A stretch of DNA of 64,000 nucleotides from Paracoccus sp. N5 (GTDB lineage: Bacteria > Pseudomonadota > Alphaproteobacteria > Rhodobacterales > Rhodobacteraceae). Both the position numbers and the translations under genes were made by a program. Under the pieces are notes generated by a model. The model did no database searches. It had not been told where the DNA came from and saw only the letters and a list, made by a program, of their open reading frames with translations. The stretch is taken from the NCBI RefSeq assembly GCF_000371965.1, contig NZ_AQUO01000001.1, positions 1,110,001 through 1,174,000 of the forward strand, in the 5' to 3' direction. Shown here piece after piece: positions 1 through 9,137 of this stretch. Positions within the stretch are counted from its first letter, which is position 1. Each line of letters starts with the position of its first letter.

Positions 1-777
1 CAGCGGCGCCAGGGCCGGAAAGGCACGGCGGGCGCGCGGCACCGGCTCGGCCATCGCCGCCCGGGCATCGGCATCGGAAATCAGCCCTGCCCCGGCCGCC
101 CGCGCCAGCACCCGGTCCCGCGCCGCCTTGGCGACGACGGGAAAGCGGTCCGGCCGCCGCGCCTCGGGCGATTGCGGCAGGGCGACCAGCAGCGCCGCCT
201 GCGCCGGGCTCAACCGGCGCGGCTCCTTGCCGAACCATTGCAGGCTGGCCGCGCGGATGCCCTCGACATTGGCGCCATAGGGGGCGAGGCGCAGGTAAAG
301 CGCCAGGATCTCGCGCTTGCCCAGATGCCGTTCCAGCGCCAGCGCCAGCCGCAACTGCCGCAGCTTGCCGGCCCATTGCCCGGTCGGCCCGGCCTCGATC
401 AGCCGCGCCACCTGCATGGTCAGGGTCGAGCCGCCCGAAACCACCCGCCCATGCCGCAGCGCCTGCCCCGCGGCGCGCAGCATCGCCAGCCCATCGACGC
501 CGGCATGGCGCTGGAACCGGCGATCCTCCCACAACAGCAGCATGTCCAGGAACAATGGATCGACCGGCCCGGCATCCAGCCGCCAGCGCCCGTCGGCCAC
601 CTGGAACGGCCGCAGCAAGCTGCCGTCCCGCGCCACCACCTCGACGCCGACGGGCACCTCGAGCCGCGGCAGCGCGGTCGCATCGACCCAGGCGTCCAGC
701 CGGTCGCGCAGCCCGGCACCCAGCCCCAGCAGCAGCACGAAAGACATCAGCAACAGGGCAAGGCGGCGCGCTCTCAT
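1..777 (-). CDS. pbpC: Penicillin-binding protein 1C, N-terminal part (runs off the window edge)
   Basis: Peptidoglycan glycosyltransferase of the PBP1C type, expected to polymerise lipid II at the periplasmic face of the inner membrane. Only the first 259 codons are present, open at the left edge. My translation shows one N-terminal membrane segment (about residues 6-23) and then a GT51 domain: EDRRF with the catalytic Glu near residue 84, GGSTLTMQ at about 115-122, and a later stretch with LYLRLAPYG and the usual QAALLVALPQSPE block. The transpeptidase and C-terminal domains lie outside. The short insert between membrane segment and GT51 favours PBP1C over PBP1A. The ATG is the first in frame after stops. 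PBP1C genes often follow a large alpha-2-macroglobulin gene, which cannot be checked here. Confidence 0.88.
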   Translation of the reverse strand, partial: MRARRLALLLMSFVLLLGLGAGLRDRLDAWVDATALPRLEVPVGVEVVARDGSLLRPFQVADGRWRLDAGPVDPLFLDMLLLWEDRRFQRHAGVDGLAMLRAAGQALRHGRVVSGGSTLTMQVARLIEAGPTGQWAGKLRQLRLALALERHLGKREILALYLRLAPYGANVEGIRAASLQWFGKEPRRLSPAQAALLVALPQSPEARRPDRFPVVAKAARDRVLARAAGAGLISDADARAAMAEPVPRARRAFPALAPL

Positions 778-870
778 ACCCGAACCATACGCCAGTGCCG
801 CGGCGCGGGAAACGGCCGCTTCTTTGCTCTGAAAATACCCAACCGGCAGTGCAGATGCGCGCGGCCGGAT

Positions 871-932
871 GGGTATTTGGAAAACAGAGAAGACGAGCCG
901 GCCCGGCGCGTTTCACCGTTTTCCAAATACCC
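871..932. repeat. Inverted pair of a dispersed 15-bp element
   Basis: GGGTATTTGGAAAAC at 871-885 is the exact reverse complement of GTTTTCCAAATACCC at 918-932, with 32 bp between. A partial copy (AAATACCC) lies at 833-840. The right arm plus six flanking bases recurs at 7484-7504. It sits just past the stop codon of the minus-strand YcjF-like gene, so it could form a long hairpin in that transcript. No function is known to me. Confidence 0.75.
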
Positions 933-946
933 CAGCGACGGGGCGC

Positions 947-2098
947 CTAGCGCGGCTCGTCCTCGCCGAACAGCCCCTTCAACCCGCGCGCGATCAGGTT
1001 GCCGACCTTGGGGCGCGGCTGGTGGATGAAGGGCAAGGGCCGGCAGACCTCCATCGCGGCAATGCCGACGCGGGCGGTCAGCGCGCCGTTCACCACGCCC
1101 TCGCCGAAGCGTTTCGAGACCTTGGCCAGCAGGCCGCCGCCCGCGACGGTATGGATCAGGTCGTCCCCGGCCGCGACGGCGCCGGTCGCGACCAGATGCG
1201 TCATCACCGTCCGCGCCAGCCGCCAGCCGCCGACGGCACCGGCGCGGCCACCATAGATCTCGGCCATGCGCCGGATCATGCGCAGGTTCGCCGCCAGCGC
1301 GGCAAAGACATCGGCCAGCGCCAGCGGGATCAGCGCGGTGGCGGCCGCGACGGTGCGGGCGGCGGCCTCGATCTCGCGCCGGGCCTCAAGGTCCAGCGGT
1401 GCCAGCAGCTCGCCCTCGGCCATGGCGATCAGGGTCTCGGCGTCATAGGCCTCGGATTTGCGCTCCTTGAGCCGGGTCAGGCCCCATTCCAACTCGGGCC
1501 GGGTGCGGTAGAGGCCTTCCATCCGGCCGACCACCTGCTGCGCCGCCGCCAGGTCGCCCGAGGCCAGCGCCGCACCGGCCGCGCGGTTGATGCCGTCGAT
1601 GGCGCCGAAGCGCGCCCAGGCCCGGTATTCGCGCACCGCCATGGCCAGCGCCGCCAGGCAGAACAGCACCATGAGTCCGATGCCGATCCAGCCGAGCAGG
1701 GGATAGGCGTTCAGCAGGTCGGTCAGGTAGCGCAGCGCCGCCACCGACAGCAGGAAGGTGAAAAGCGCCACCCCGCTATTCAGGAAGAACCGCGTCAGCC
1801 GCGACGGGCCGGCGCCGACCAGCCGCGCCACCATCTGCATGGTGCGGGGCTGCGGCAGCGGCGCGAGCGGACCGTCCTCGATCGCCGGGGCGTCGGCGGG
1901 CGAGGGTGCCGCGCCCTCGCGCGTCTCGCTGCGCGGCGCACGCCGGTCGCGGCGGTCGCCCGAAGGCGGCAGCGGCGGGGTCTCGGGCATGACCTGGGCC
2001 ACCGGCTCGGCGTCGGAGGGCGCGGCATCGGGGGCGCCCATCTCGATCAGGACCGGCCCGCGCCGTTTCGCGAGGTCTTTCGGGGGTTCAGCCATCAT
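947..2098 (-). CDS. ycjF: YcjF/UPF0283-family inner membrane protein (DUF697)
   Basis: Membrane protein of about 383 residues. It has a Pro/Ala-rich polar N-terminus (about 1-100), two predicted membrane helices around residues 100-160, and a long amphipathic C-terminal part ending in a DUF697-like region. It lies 6 bp behind the YcjX-like ATPase, the partner with which this family is almost always found, so the two probably act together at the membrane; the role is poorly defined and linked to stress regulons in E. coli. Two adjacent ATGs follow GGAGGC; the second (2095) has the better spacing. The assignment rests on family resemblance and pairing. Confidence 0.8.
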   Translation of the reverse strand: MMAEPPKDLAKRRGPVLIEMGAPDAAPSDAEPVAQVMPETPPLPPSGDRRDRRAPRSETREGAAPSPADAPAIEDGPLAPLPQPRTMQMVARLVGAGPSRLTRFFLNSGVALFTFLLSVAALRYLTDLLNAYPLLGWIGIGLMVLFCLAALAMAVREYRAWARFGAIDGINRAAGAALASGDLAAAQQVVGRMEGLYRTRPELEWGLTRLKERKSEAYDAETLIAMAEGELLAPLDLEARREIEAAARTVAAATALIPLALADVFAALAANLRMIRRMAEIYGGRAGAVGGWRLARTVMTHLVATGAVAAGDDLIHTVAGGGLLAKVSKRFGEGVVNGALTARVGIAAMEVCRPLPFIHQPRPKVGNLIARGLKGLFGEDEPR

Positions 2099-2104
2099 GC
2101 CTCC

Positions 2105-3472
2105 TCAGATCCGGTCGCCGATCAGGAATTCCGCCGCCCGGTCCAGACGGATATGCGGCGGCCCGTCGCCGGGGCGCAGCGTGGCCGGCGCCGGGGCAAA
2201 GTCCATGATCGCATAATCGCCGTCCAGCCAGCGCGTCGCACCCTGGCTTGCCGGCACCAGCAGTTCCGCCGGGTTCGCCGGCAGCTCGCCGGGATAGAAG
2301 GCCGCCTGCCGCCCGTCCATCAGCGTGCCGCGCACCGCGGGCAGGTCTTCGCCGTCCTGGCGGATCATCTCCTCGGTGGTGCAGCGCAACGAGGCGATGG
2401 ACATGGCCTCGGTCCGCGCGCCCGAGAAATCGGCGCGGTCGCGCGCCTCGCGCAGCATGGCGGCGGTGATCGCGGTCAGGCGCGGGTGCTGGGTATGGTG
2501 CAGGTGATCGGCCTTGGTCGCGGCGAACAGGATGCGCTCGACCCGCCTTGTGCCCAGAAGCTGCGCCAGCCAGCCGGCGCGCCCGGGGCGAAAGGCGGTC
2601 AGGATGTCGGCCATGGCGCGGCGCATGTCCTCGACCGCCTGCGGCCCGGCGTGGATCGCGCCCAGCACGTCCATCAGCACCACCTGCCGGTCGATGCGGG
2701 CGAAATGCTCGCGGAAGAAGGGCCTGACCACCCGCGCCTTGTAGGCACCGAAGCGGCGGGAGAATTCGCGGCCCAGGGCCGTGTCGCGCATCTGCTGCGG
2801 CAGCGGCGTGAAGGTCAGCGCCGGCGAGCCCTCCAGCTCTCCGGGCATCAGGAAGCGGCCGGGGGTGCAGTCGGACCAGCCGGCCTCGCGCGCCCGGTGC
2901 AGGTGGCTGGTATAGGCCTGGGCCAGCGCCTGCGCCGCCGTCTCGTCGAAGCGGCCGGCATCGGTGCCGGCCAGCGCGGCCAGGAACTCCAGCGCGCCGG
3001 GGCGGCCCTTCATGCGGTCCAGCACCTCCTGCGACCAGGTGTCGAAGTCGCGCTCCATCAGCCGCAGGTCCAGCAGCCACTCGCCCGGATAGTCCACGAT
3101 GTCGAGATGCAGCACCTGCGTGCCGCGCCAGCCGGCGATCATGCCGCGCGGCTGCACGCGGAGCGACAGGCGCAGTTGGCTGACATGGCGGGTGCCCTCG
3201 GGCCAATGCGGATCGGGGCCGGTCATGGCGGCCAGGTGGCGTTCGTAGTCGAAGCGCGGCACGGTATCGTCGGGCTGCGGCTGCAGCCACGCCGCCTTCA
3301 GCGAACCGTCCGCCGCCGCGCGAAAGCCCGGCATCCGGCCCCGGTCCAGCAGATTCGCCACCAGCGAGGTGATGAACACGGTCTTGCCGGCGCGCGAGAG
3401 CCCGGTCACACCCAGCCGGATCACCGGGTCGGAAATCCCGAGGCCCTGCATCAGATCGTCGGCAATTCCCAT
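2105..3472 (-). CDS. ycjX: YcjX-like P-loop ATPase (DUF463)
   Basis: Predicted GTP/ATP-binding protein of the YcjX family, about 455 residues. The Walker A motif GLSRAGKT is at about residues 24-31, as expected for this family where the P-loop is very close to the N-terminus. A longer reading starting at TTG 27 bp upstream is possible, but the ATG at 3472 follows a purine-rich GGGGGA and is preferred. First gene of a two-gene unit with the YcjF-like membrane protein. In enterobacteria the pair belongs to phage-shock/heat-shock-linked loci; the function here is not established. Confidence 0.85.
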   Translation of the reverse strand: MGIADDLMQGLGISDPVIRLGVTGLSRAGKTVFITSLVANLLDRGRMPGFRAAADGSLKAAWLQPQPDDTVPRFDYERHLAAMTGPDPHWPEGTRHVSQLRLSLRVQPRGMIAGWRGTQVLHLDIVDYPGEWLLDLRLMERDFDTWSQEVLDRMKGRPGALEFLAALAGTDAGRFDETAAQALAQAYTSHLHRAREAGWSDCTPGRFLMPGELEGSPALTFTPLPQQMRDTALGREFSRRFGAYKARVVRPFFREHFARIDRQVVLMDVLGAIHAGPQAVEDMRRAMADILTAFRPGRAGWLAQLLGTRRVERILFAATKADHLHHTQHPRLTAITAAMLREARDRADFSGARTEAMSIASLRCTTEEMIRQDGEDLPAVRGTLMDGRQAAFYPGELPANPAELLVPASQGATRWLDGDYAIMDFAPAPATLRPGDGPPHIRLDRAAEFLIGDRI

Positions 3473-3530
3473 CCGGTCCCCCGCCTGTCGCCCGGTCAAG
3501 ATATGCAGCCGGGCGGCGGATGTGTAGGGC

Positions 3531-4952
3531 TCAGGTATAGAGCGTCAGGTAGTTGTTGATCACCACGTCCAGCGAGTCGCGCTCCACCTCGTTGCCGTCG
3601 AGGTCGGTGAAGATGGTGTCATCGTCCAGAACCTCGCCATCGCCCTCGCGGAACTCGCCCTCGTGGATGGTGCCATCGGACCATTCCTCGCGGTAACGGT
3701 CGGTCTGGAAGCCGATGTTCAGCCCGGTCGCGTTCTCGATGCGCATGATGTCCTGGCCGCCCAGCCGGATGATCGTGTCGCCATCCTCTTCGACGACCGA
3801 GACATTGCCGAAGCGGTCGGCATCGGTGCCGGCCTCGGCCGGGGGAATGTTGACGCGCAGCCAGTCCTCCGTGGGGTCGAAATCGGTCACGGTGGCCGAT
3901 TCGCGGCTGTCCACGTAACCGTCGATGCTGTCGGCGCCGGCGCCGCCGGTGATGGTGTCGCCCCGGTCATAGCCGATGATGTCATCGCCATCGCCGCCGT
4001 CCAGACTGTCGCTGGACGCACCGACGCGCCAGGAATAGCCGTCCTGCGCGGTGCTGGCATGGTTGCCCCAGGCATCGTTGCCGACAATGCTGTCGTTGCC
4101 CGCGCCGCCGATCAGCGTGACCGAGCTGTCGTCGTGATAGTCATTCGTCAGCGCGTCATCGCCACCACCGCCATCGGCGCGCGATCCCTCGCGTGCCACG
4201 AACTCCTCACCCGCGCTGTTGCCGGTGAAATCGGCGCCGTCATACAGGCGGAAGCGCAGCCCGTCCGCGACCTCGCCGCGCCCGGTCACCACATCGCCCC
4301 GGCCCAGCACGATCTCGCTGTTCGTCAGGCCGGCGACGTGAATGGTATCCGCCCCCTCGCCGCCATTGATGACCATATTCTCGCCCGAGGCGCTGATGAG
4401 GTCGTCGCCCGCATCGCCCAGCACCAGTGCGCCGCTGCCCGAAAGGATGATCTCGTCATTGCCCGCGCCGCCCCGGCCCAGCAGGGCGTAATCGCTGCGG
4501 CCATCGCGCAGGTCGCCCGGCTCGCTGTGCAGTTCCAGACGGTCGTCTCCGGCATCGCCGTCGGCATGGATGCCGCGCCCCGAGCCGATGATCGTATCCG
4601 CGCCATCGCCGCCGCGCGCCATCACGACGCCGGGCGGCACGCGGCCGGGCGCATCGGGATCCCAATCCCGCCAGGCGTTCCAATGGCCATCGTCGGCCGT
4701 CAGGTTGGTCGAGTCGTGATAATAGCCGGGATCGTCAGGCGAGCCGACCGTGATCCGGTCGTCGCCGTCACGCCCCATCACCCGGCCGCGAAAGCCCTCG
4801 GGCGCGGTCAGCGTGTCGTCGCCGGCGGTGCCGCCGGTCTGCGGCTCGGGTTCCGGTTCGGGCTCGTCCCGGTTGTCATCATCATCCTGGAAAAGCTGAC
4901 CAAAGGCCGCGGCCCCCAGCGGCACCAGCAGCAACAAAAGCCATTCGTTCAT
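3531..4952 (-). CDS. RTX-repeat (hemolysin-type calcium-binding) protein with N-terminal membrane segment
   Basis: Protein of 473 residues. It starts with a short hydrophobic segment (MNEWLLLLLVPLGAAAFG), then an acidic D/E/P-rich linker, then about nine nonapeptide-type repeats of the form GGxGxD (for example GGAGNDEI, GGEGADTI, GGAGNDSI, GGDGDDII), which in this family bind calcium in a parallel beta roll. Likely surface-exposed or secreted. No protease, lipase or adhesin domain is visible and no type I secretion genes are nearby. The ATG was chosen because a purine-rich GGGGAT precedes it and the protein-like sequence begins there; the open frame continues upstream only as antisense of hrpB. 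Very acidic composition, unlike its neighbours. Confidence 0.8.
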   Translation of the reverse strand: MNEWLLLLLVPLGAAAFGQLFQDDDDNRDEPEPEPEPQTGGTAGDDTLTAPEGFRGRVMGRDGDDRITVGSPDDPGYYHDSTNLTADDGHWNAWRDWDPDAPGRVPPGVVMARGGDGADTIIGSGRGIHADGDAGDDRLELHSEPGDLRDGRSDYALLGRGGAGNDEIILSGSGALVLGDAGDDLISASGENMVINGGEGADTIHVAGLTNSEIVLGRGDVVTGRGEVADGLRFRLYDGADFTGNSAGEEFVAREGSRADGGGGDDALTNDYHDDSSVTLIGGAGNDSIVGNDAWGNHASTAQDGYSWRVGASSDSLDGGDGDDIIGYDRGDTITGGAGADSIDGYVDSRESATVTDFDPTEDWLRVNIPPAEAGTDADRFGNVSVVEEDGDTIIRLGGQDIMRIENATGLNIGFQTDRYREEWSDGTIHEGEFREGDGEVLDDDTIFTDLDGNEVERDSLDVVINNYLTLYT

Positions 4953-5060
4953 CGCAATCCCCTTCCGCTCAATGCGATCACGCAATCGCGAGATCCCGAC
5001 CGTTGTCAATGCGCCCGCGACGGCCTTTCCCCGCCGTGACGCTTTTGCCATAAGGCGGCC

Positions 5061-7478
5061 ATGGAACTCCCCATCGACGCCGTCCTGCCCGACCTGACCG
5101 CCGCGCTGTCGGCTCATGGCCGGGCCGTGCTGATGGCGCCCCCGGGCGCCGGCAAGACCACGCGCGTGCCGCTGGCGCTGCTGCCGGTGATCCAGGGCCG
5201 CATCCTGATGCTTGAACCGCGCCGACTGGCCGCCCGCGCCGCCGCCGCCCGCATGGCCGAGACCCTGGGCGAGCCCCTGGGAACCCGCGTCGGCTATCGC
5301 ATCCGCGGCGAGAGCGTCGCCGGCAGCCGCATCGAGGTGGTGACCGAGGGCATCCTGACCCGGATGCTGCAATCGGACCCCTCGCTCGACGGCATCGGCT
5401 GCGTGATCTTCGACGAATTCCACGAGCGCAGCCTGAACGCCGACCTCGGCCTCGCGCTGGCATGGGAGGCGCGGGCGGCGCTGCGCCCGGACCTGGCGCT
5501 GCTGGTCATGTCGGCCACGCTCGACGCCGAGCCGGTCGCGGCGCTGCTGGACGGCGCGCCGGTGATCCGCTCGCAGGGCCGCGCCTTCCCGGTCGAGACC
5601 CGCTGGCTGGACCGTCCCCTGCCCGCGGGCGCGCGGCTGGTCCCCGAGGCCGCCCGGCTGATCGCCGAAGCCGAGGCGGCGACGCGGGCCTTGGGCGGCA
5701 CCATCCTGGCCTTCCTGCCCGGCGAGGGCGAGATCCGCCGCACCATGGCCGCGCTGGACCTGCCGGCCGAGGTGGTGGCGCTCTATGGTGCCATGGAATT
5801 CAAGGCCCAGCAGGCGGTGCTGCGCCCCGCGGCGGGGCGGCGGGTGGTGCTGGCGACGTCCATTGCCGAAACCTCGCTGACCATTCCCGACGTCAAGGTG
5901 GTGGTCGATGCCGGCCGGGCGCGGCGGGCGCGTTTCGACCCCGGCTCGGGCATGTCGCGGCTGGTCACGGAACGAGTCAGCCGGGCCGAGGCCGAGCAGC
6001 GCCGCGGCCGCGCCGGCCGGGTCGCGCCGGGCATCTGCTATCGGATGTGGGCGCGGGCCGAAGAGGGCGCCCTGCCCGCCTTCGCCCCGCCCGAGATCGC
6101 GGTTGCCGACCTGGCGGGGCTGGCGCTGGAACTGGCGATCTGGGGCTCGGACGGCAGCGACCTCGCCTTCCTGACCCCGCCGCCCGAGGCCGCGCTGGCC
6201 GAGGCCCGCGCGCTGCTGCGCGATCTCGGCGCGCTGGACGCGGAGGGGCGCATCACCGACCACGGCCGCCGGCTGGCCGCGCTGCCACTGCATCCGCGCC
6301 TGGCGCATATGCTGGCCGTGGCCGGGCGCGAGGCCGCCGGTTTGGCCGCGCTGCTGGCCGACCGCGACCCGCTCAGCGGGGCTCCGGCCGATCTGGCGCC
6401 CCGGCTGGCGGCGCTGCGCGACCTGCGCGCCTATCGCGACCGCCATCCCTGGCCGGTGAACGACGCCGCCCTGCACCGCATCCGCGACGAGGCGAAGCGC
6501 CTGCGCCGCATGAGCGAAAGCGGGGCCGGCGACAGCACCGACCTGTCGCCCGGCGCCATGGCAGCCCTGGCCTATCCCGACCGCATCGGCCAGCGCCGCC
6601 GCGACGACCAGCCGCGCTATGTGCTGTCGGGCGGCAAGGGCGCCGTGCTGCCCGAGGGCGATGCCATGGCCGCGCATCGCTTCATCGTCGCGACCGACCT
6701 CGACGGCGACACGCGCGAGGCCCGCATCCGCCTGGCCCTGCCGATCCATGAAGCCGAGATCCGCGCGCTCCATGCCGACCGCATCGAGACCGTCGAGGCG
6801 GTGGAATGGTCGCGCCGCGACAGCCGCGTGACCGCGCGCCGGCAAGAGCGCCTGGGCGCGCTGGTGCTCTCGGACCGGGCGCTGGACGCCCCCGATCCGC
6901 AGGCGCTGGCGCGTGCGGCCTTCGAGGGGCTGCGCCAGCACGGGCTGACCTGGACGCCCGGCGCCGCGCGGCTGCGGGCGCGGATCGCGCTGGTGCCGGA
7001 CCTGGGGCCGGTCGACGACGAAAGCCTGCTGGCCGATCCCGACTGGCTGCTGCCCTGGCTGACCAGGGCGCGGACGCTCTCGGACCTGCGCGGGCTCGAC
7101 CTGACCGAGGCGCTGAAATCCCGCATCGGCTGGGACGGCCAGCAGGCGCTGGACCGGGCGGCGCCGGCGCATTTCGTCACGCCGCTGGGCCGCAAGGTGC
7201 CGATCGACTACGACCACGAGACGCCCTCGATCGAGTTGAAGCTGCAAGAGCTGTTCGGCGTCTCGCGCCATCCCACGGTCGGCGGGCGGGCGCTGCGCAT
7301 CTCGATGCTGTCGCCGGGGGCCAAGCCCATCGCGGTGACGACCGACCTGCCGGGCTTCTGGGCCGGCGGCTATGGCGATGTCAGGAAGGATATGCGCGGC
7401 CGCTATCCGCGCCACCCCTGGCCCGAAAACCCGCTGGAGGCCGACCCGACCCTGCGCGCCAAGCCGCGCGGGACCTGA
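5061..7478 (+). CDS. hrpB: ATP-dependent RNA helicase HrpB
   Basis: DEAH-box helicase of 805 residues, normal for HrpB. Motifs in order: Walker A APPGAGKTT (26-34), DEFHE (about 118-122, the HrpB variant of DEAH), MSATLD, then the helicase C domain with QRRGRAGR (about 313), a helicase-associated domain, and the HrpB-specific C-terminus containing PRHPWPENP. In other bacteria HrpB is a nonessential RNA helicase of unclear target. Stands alone on the plus strand between two minus-strand genes, divergent from the RTX gene (108 bp) and convergent with the HdeD-family gene (41 bp). Confidence 0.95.
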   Translation: MELPIDAVLPDLTAALSAHGRAVLMAPPGAGKTTRVPLALLPVIQGRILMLEPRRLAARAAAARMAETLGEPLGTRVGYRIRGESVAGSRIEVVTEGILTRMLQSDPSLDGIGCVIFDEFHERSLNADLGLALAWEARAALRPDLALLVMSATLDAEPVAALLDGAPVIRSQGRAFPVETRWLDRPLPAGARLVPEAARLIAEAEAATRALGGTILAFLPGEGEIRRTMAALDLPAEVVALYGAMEFKAQQAVLRPAAGRRVVLATSIAETSLTIPDVKVVVDAGRARRARFDPGSGMSRLVTERVSRAEAEQRRGRAGRVAPGICYRMWARAEEGALPAFAPPEIAVADLAGLALELAIWGSDGSDLAFLTPPPEAALAEARALLRDLGALDAEGRITDHGRRLAALPLHPRLAHMLAVAGREAAGLAALLADRDPLSGAPADLAPRLAALRDLRAYRDRHPWPVNDAALHRIRDEAKRLRRMSESGAGDSTDLSPGAMAALAYPDRIGQRRRDDQPRYVLSGGKGAVLPEGDAMAAHRFIVATDLDGDTREARIRLALPIHEAEIRALHADRIETVEAVEWSRRDSRVTARRQERLGALVLSDRALDAPDPQALARAAFEGLRQHGLTWTPGAARLRARIALVPDLGPVDDESLLADPDWLLPWLTRARTLSDLRGLDLTEALKSRIGWDGQQALDRAAPAHFVTPLGRKVPIDYDHETPSIELKLQELFGVSRHPTVGGRALRISMLSPGAKPIAVTTDLPGFWAGGYGDVRKDMRGRYPRHPWPENPLEADPTLRAKPRGT

Positions 7479-7483
7479 CCCCC

Positions 7484-7504
7484 TTCACCGTTTTCCAAAT
7501 ACCC
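7484..7504. repeat. Second copy of the dispersed element, between convergent genes
   Basis: These 21 bases are identical to 912-932 and include the core GTTTTCCAAATACCC. The copy sits 5 bp after the hrpB stop and just before the stop of the convergent hdeD-like gene, again a gene-end position. Confidence 0.75.
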
Positions 7505-7519
7505 GTGCGGCCGTGCGGT

Positions 7520-8068
7520 CTAGGCCGCCCTTGCCCGCTTCAGCCGGAACGCCAGCACGATCAGCGCGATGCCGATCAGCACCGCCAGGGTCCCGATCAT
7601 CCAGGCAAAGCCCAGCAGGCCCGCCGCCGGCAGCAGCACCAGCAGGATGCCCCAAAGCGCCAGCAGCAACCCGCTGAGGCCCAGCGCCCATTCGCCCTCG
7701 ATCTCGCGCCGCAGGCGGATGGCCGCGATGATGCGAAAGATGCCCGCGACGATGGCCCAGGCCGCCATCCACAGCACGAAGGCCACGGCCGTCGCCGCCG
7801 GCCAGAACAGCGCCATCAGGCCGATCAGCACCGACAGCAGCCCGTCGAGCGCCCAGGCCCACCACTGGTCGTCCTGGCCTTTGCGGCGCAAGCCGGTGAC
7901 AATGGCCAGGATGCCGTCGAAGACCGCATAGACCCCGAAGGTGATCAGCAACACCAGCAGCGTCAGCCCCGGCATGGCCAGCGCGATCAGGCCAAAGACC
8001 ACGGCGGCGATGCCGCGCAGCAGCAGCAGCCACCAGTTCTCGGACATGGTGCGAACAAGATGATCCAT
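7520..8068 (-). CDS. hdeD: HdeD family (DUF308) membrane protein
   Basis: Small inner membrane protein of 182 residues with about six closely spaced membrane helices, typical of HdeD/DUF308 proteins, which are linked to acid or general stress in enterobacteria. The N-terminus reads MDHLVRTMSENWWLLLLRG, matching the family pattern of a short polar lead then WW and the first helix. The start is fixed by AAGGAG seven bases upstream; the open frame extends far upstream but that part is antisense-like. Monocistronic between hrpB and fmt. Confidence 0.85.
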   Translation of the reverse strand: MDHLVRTMSENWWLLLLRGIAAVVFGLIALAMPGLTLLVLLITFGVYAVFDGILAIVTGLRRKGQDDQWWAWALDGLLSVLIGLMALFWPAATAVAFVLWMAAWAIVAGIFRIIAAIRLRREIEGEWALGLSGLLLALWGILLVLLPAAGLLGFAWMIGTLAVLIGIALIVLAFRLKRARAA

Positions 8069-8217
8069 GATTGCACTCCTTGGGACGGAAGCGGATTTCG
8101 TCGCTGGAGCGGCGCGAGGCCGCGGTGTCTTGCCACGGCCGGATGCTACCACGGGATGAGCGGATCCGGCTGCCGCAGCGGCCGGATCCGGCACTTTCGT
8201 GGCGAAAGGCAACAGGT

Positions 8218-9111
8218 TCAGTTCAGTAGCGGCGGCAGGCTCAGCCCGCGCAGCACCTCGGCGGCGGGCATCGGCCGCTTGCCCTCGCGCTGCGCTTCCA
8301 GCACCTCGATGGCGCCCGTGCCGCAGGCCACGGTAAAGCCCGACAGCACCGTGCCCGGCGCGCCGGAGCCCGCGGCCAGGCGCGAGCGCAAGAGCTTCAC
8401 CCGCTCGTCCCCGACCAGGCACCAGGCACCGGGAAAGGGCGAGAGCGCGCGGATCTGCCGGTCCACGACCTCGGCCGGCTGGCTCCAGTCGATGCGGGCC
8501 TCGGCCTTGTCGATCTTATGGGCATAGGTCACGCCCGATTCCGCCTGCGGCACGGCGGGCAGCGGCAGGCGGTCCAGCGTCGCGGCGATCAGCTCGGCGC
8601 CCATGGCGGCCAGCCGGTCGTGCAGGTCGGCGGTGGTGTCCTGCGCGCCGATGACGGTGCGCGCCTCGGCCAGCACCGGGCCGGTATCCAGTCCCGCCTG
8701 CATCTGCATGATGGCGACGCCGGTTTCCGCATCCCCCGCCATGATCGCGCGATGGATCGGCGCCGCGCCGCGCCAGCGCGGCAGCAGCGAGGCGTGGATG
8801 TTCAGGCAACCGAGCCGCGGCGCGTCCAGCACCGCCTGCGGCAGGATCAGCCCATAGGCCACCACCACCGCGACATCGGCGCCAAGGGCCGCGAAATCGG
8901 CGCGATCCGCGGGGTCGCGCAGGGTTTCGGGGGTGCGGACCGTCAGCCCCAACTCCTCGGCCGCGCGCTGCACGGGCGAGGGGCGGGGCTTCTGCCCGCG
9001 TCCCGCCGCGCGGGGCGGCTGAGAATAGACCGCGACGACCTGATGCCGCGCGGCGATGGCCCGCAGCGCCGGGACCGAGAAATCGGGTGTGCCCATGAAG
9101 ATGACGCGCAT
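8218..9111 (-). CDS. fmt: Methionyl-tRNA formyltransferase
   Basis: Formylates initiator Met-tRNA using 10-formyl-tetrahydrofolate. 297 residues, close to the usual size. The N-terminal formyltransferase domain begins MRVIFMGTPDFSVPAL and contains NIHASLLPRWRGAAPI (Asn near 104, His near 106) and LDTGPVL with the catalytic Asp; the C-terminal OB-like domain ends at the stop. GGAGGG precedes the ATG. The customary upstream partner def is not visible; the preceding gene is an alpha/beta hydrolase 26 bp away. The longer open frame upstream is a shadow of that hydrolase. Confidence 0.95.
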   Translation of the reverse strand: MRVIFMGTPDFSVPALRAIAARHQVVAVYSQPPRAAGRGQKPRPSPVQRAAEELGLTVRTPETLRDPADRADFAALGADVAVVVAYGLILPQAVLDAPRLGCLNIHASLLPRWRGAAPIHRAIMAGDAETGVAIMQMQAGLDTGPVLAEARTVIGAQDTTADLHDRLAAMGAELIAATLDRLPLPAVPQAESGVTYAHKIDKAEARIDWSQPAEVVDRQIRALSPFPGAWCLVGDERVKLLRSRLAAGSGAPGTVLSGFTVACGTGAIEVLEAQREGKRPMPAAEVLRGLSLPPLLN

Positions 9112-9137
9112 TGCTGCCCTCCGTTCCTGCCTGGCCG

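Noticed and set aside
869..3559. An 896-codon plus-strand open frame opposite the YcjX/YcjF genes
   Set aside because: Gln/Arg/His-rich antisense reading of GC-rich genes; no family resemblance, and the minus-strand genes have motifs and ribosome binding sites.
3531..7415. A 1294-codon minus-strand open frame
   Set aside because: Only its last 473 codons (RTX protein) look like protein; the rest is antisense to hrpB with Gln/Arg/Gly-rich composition.
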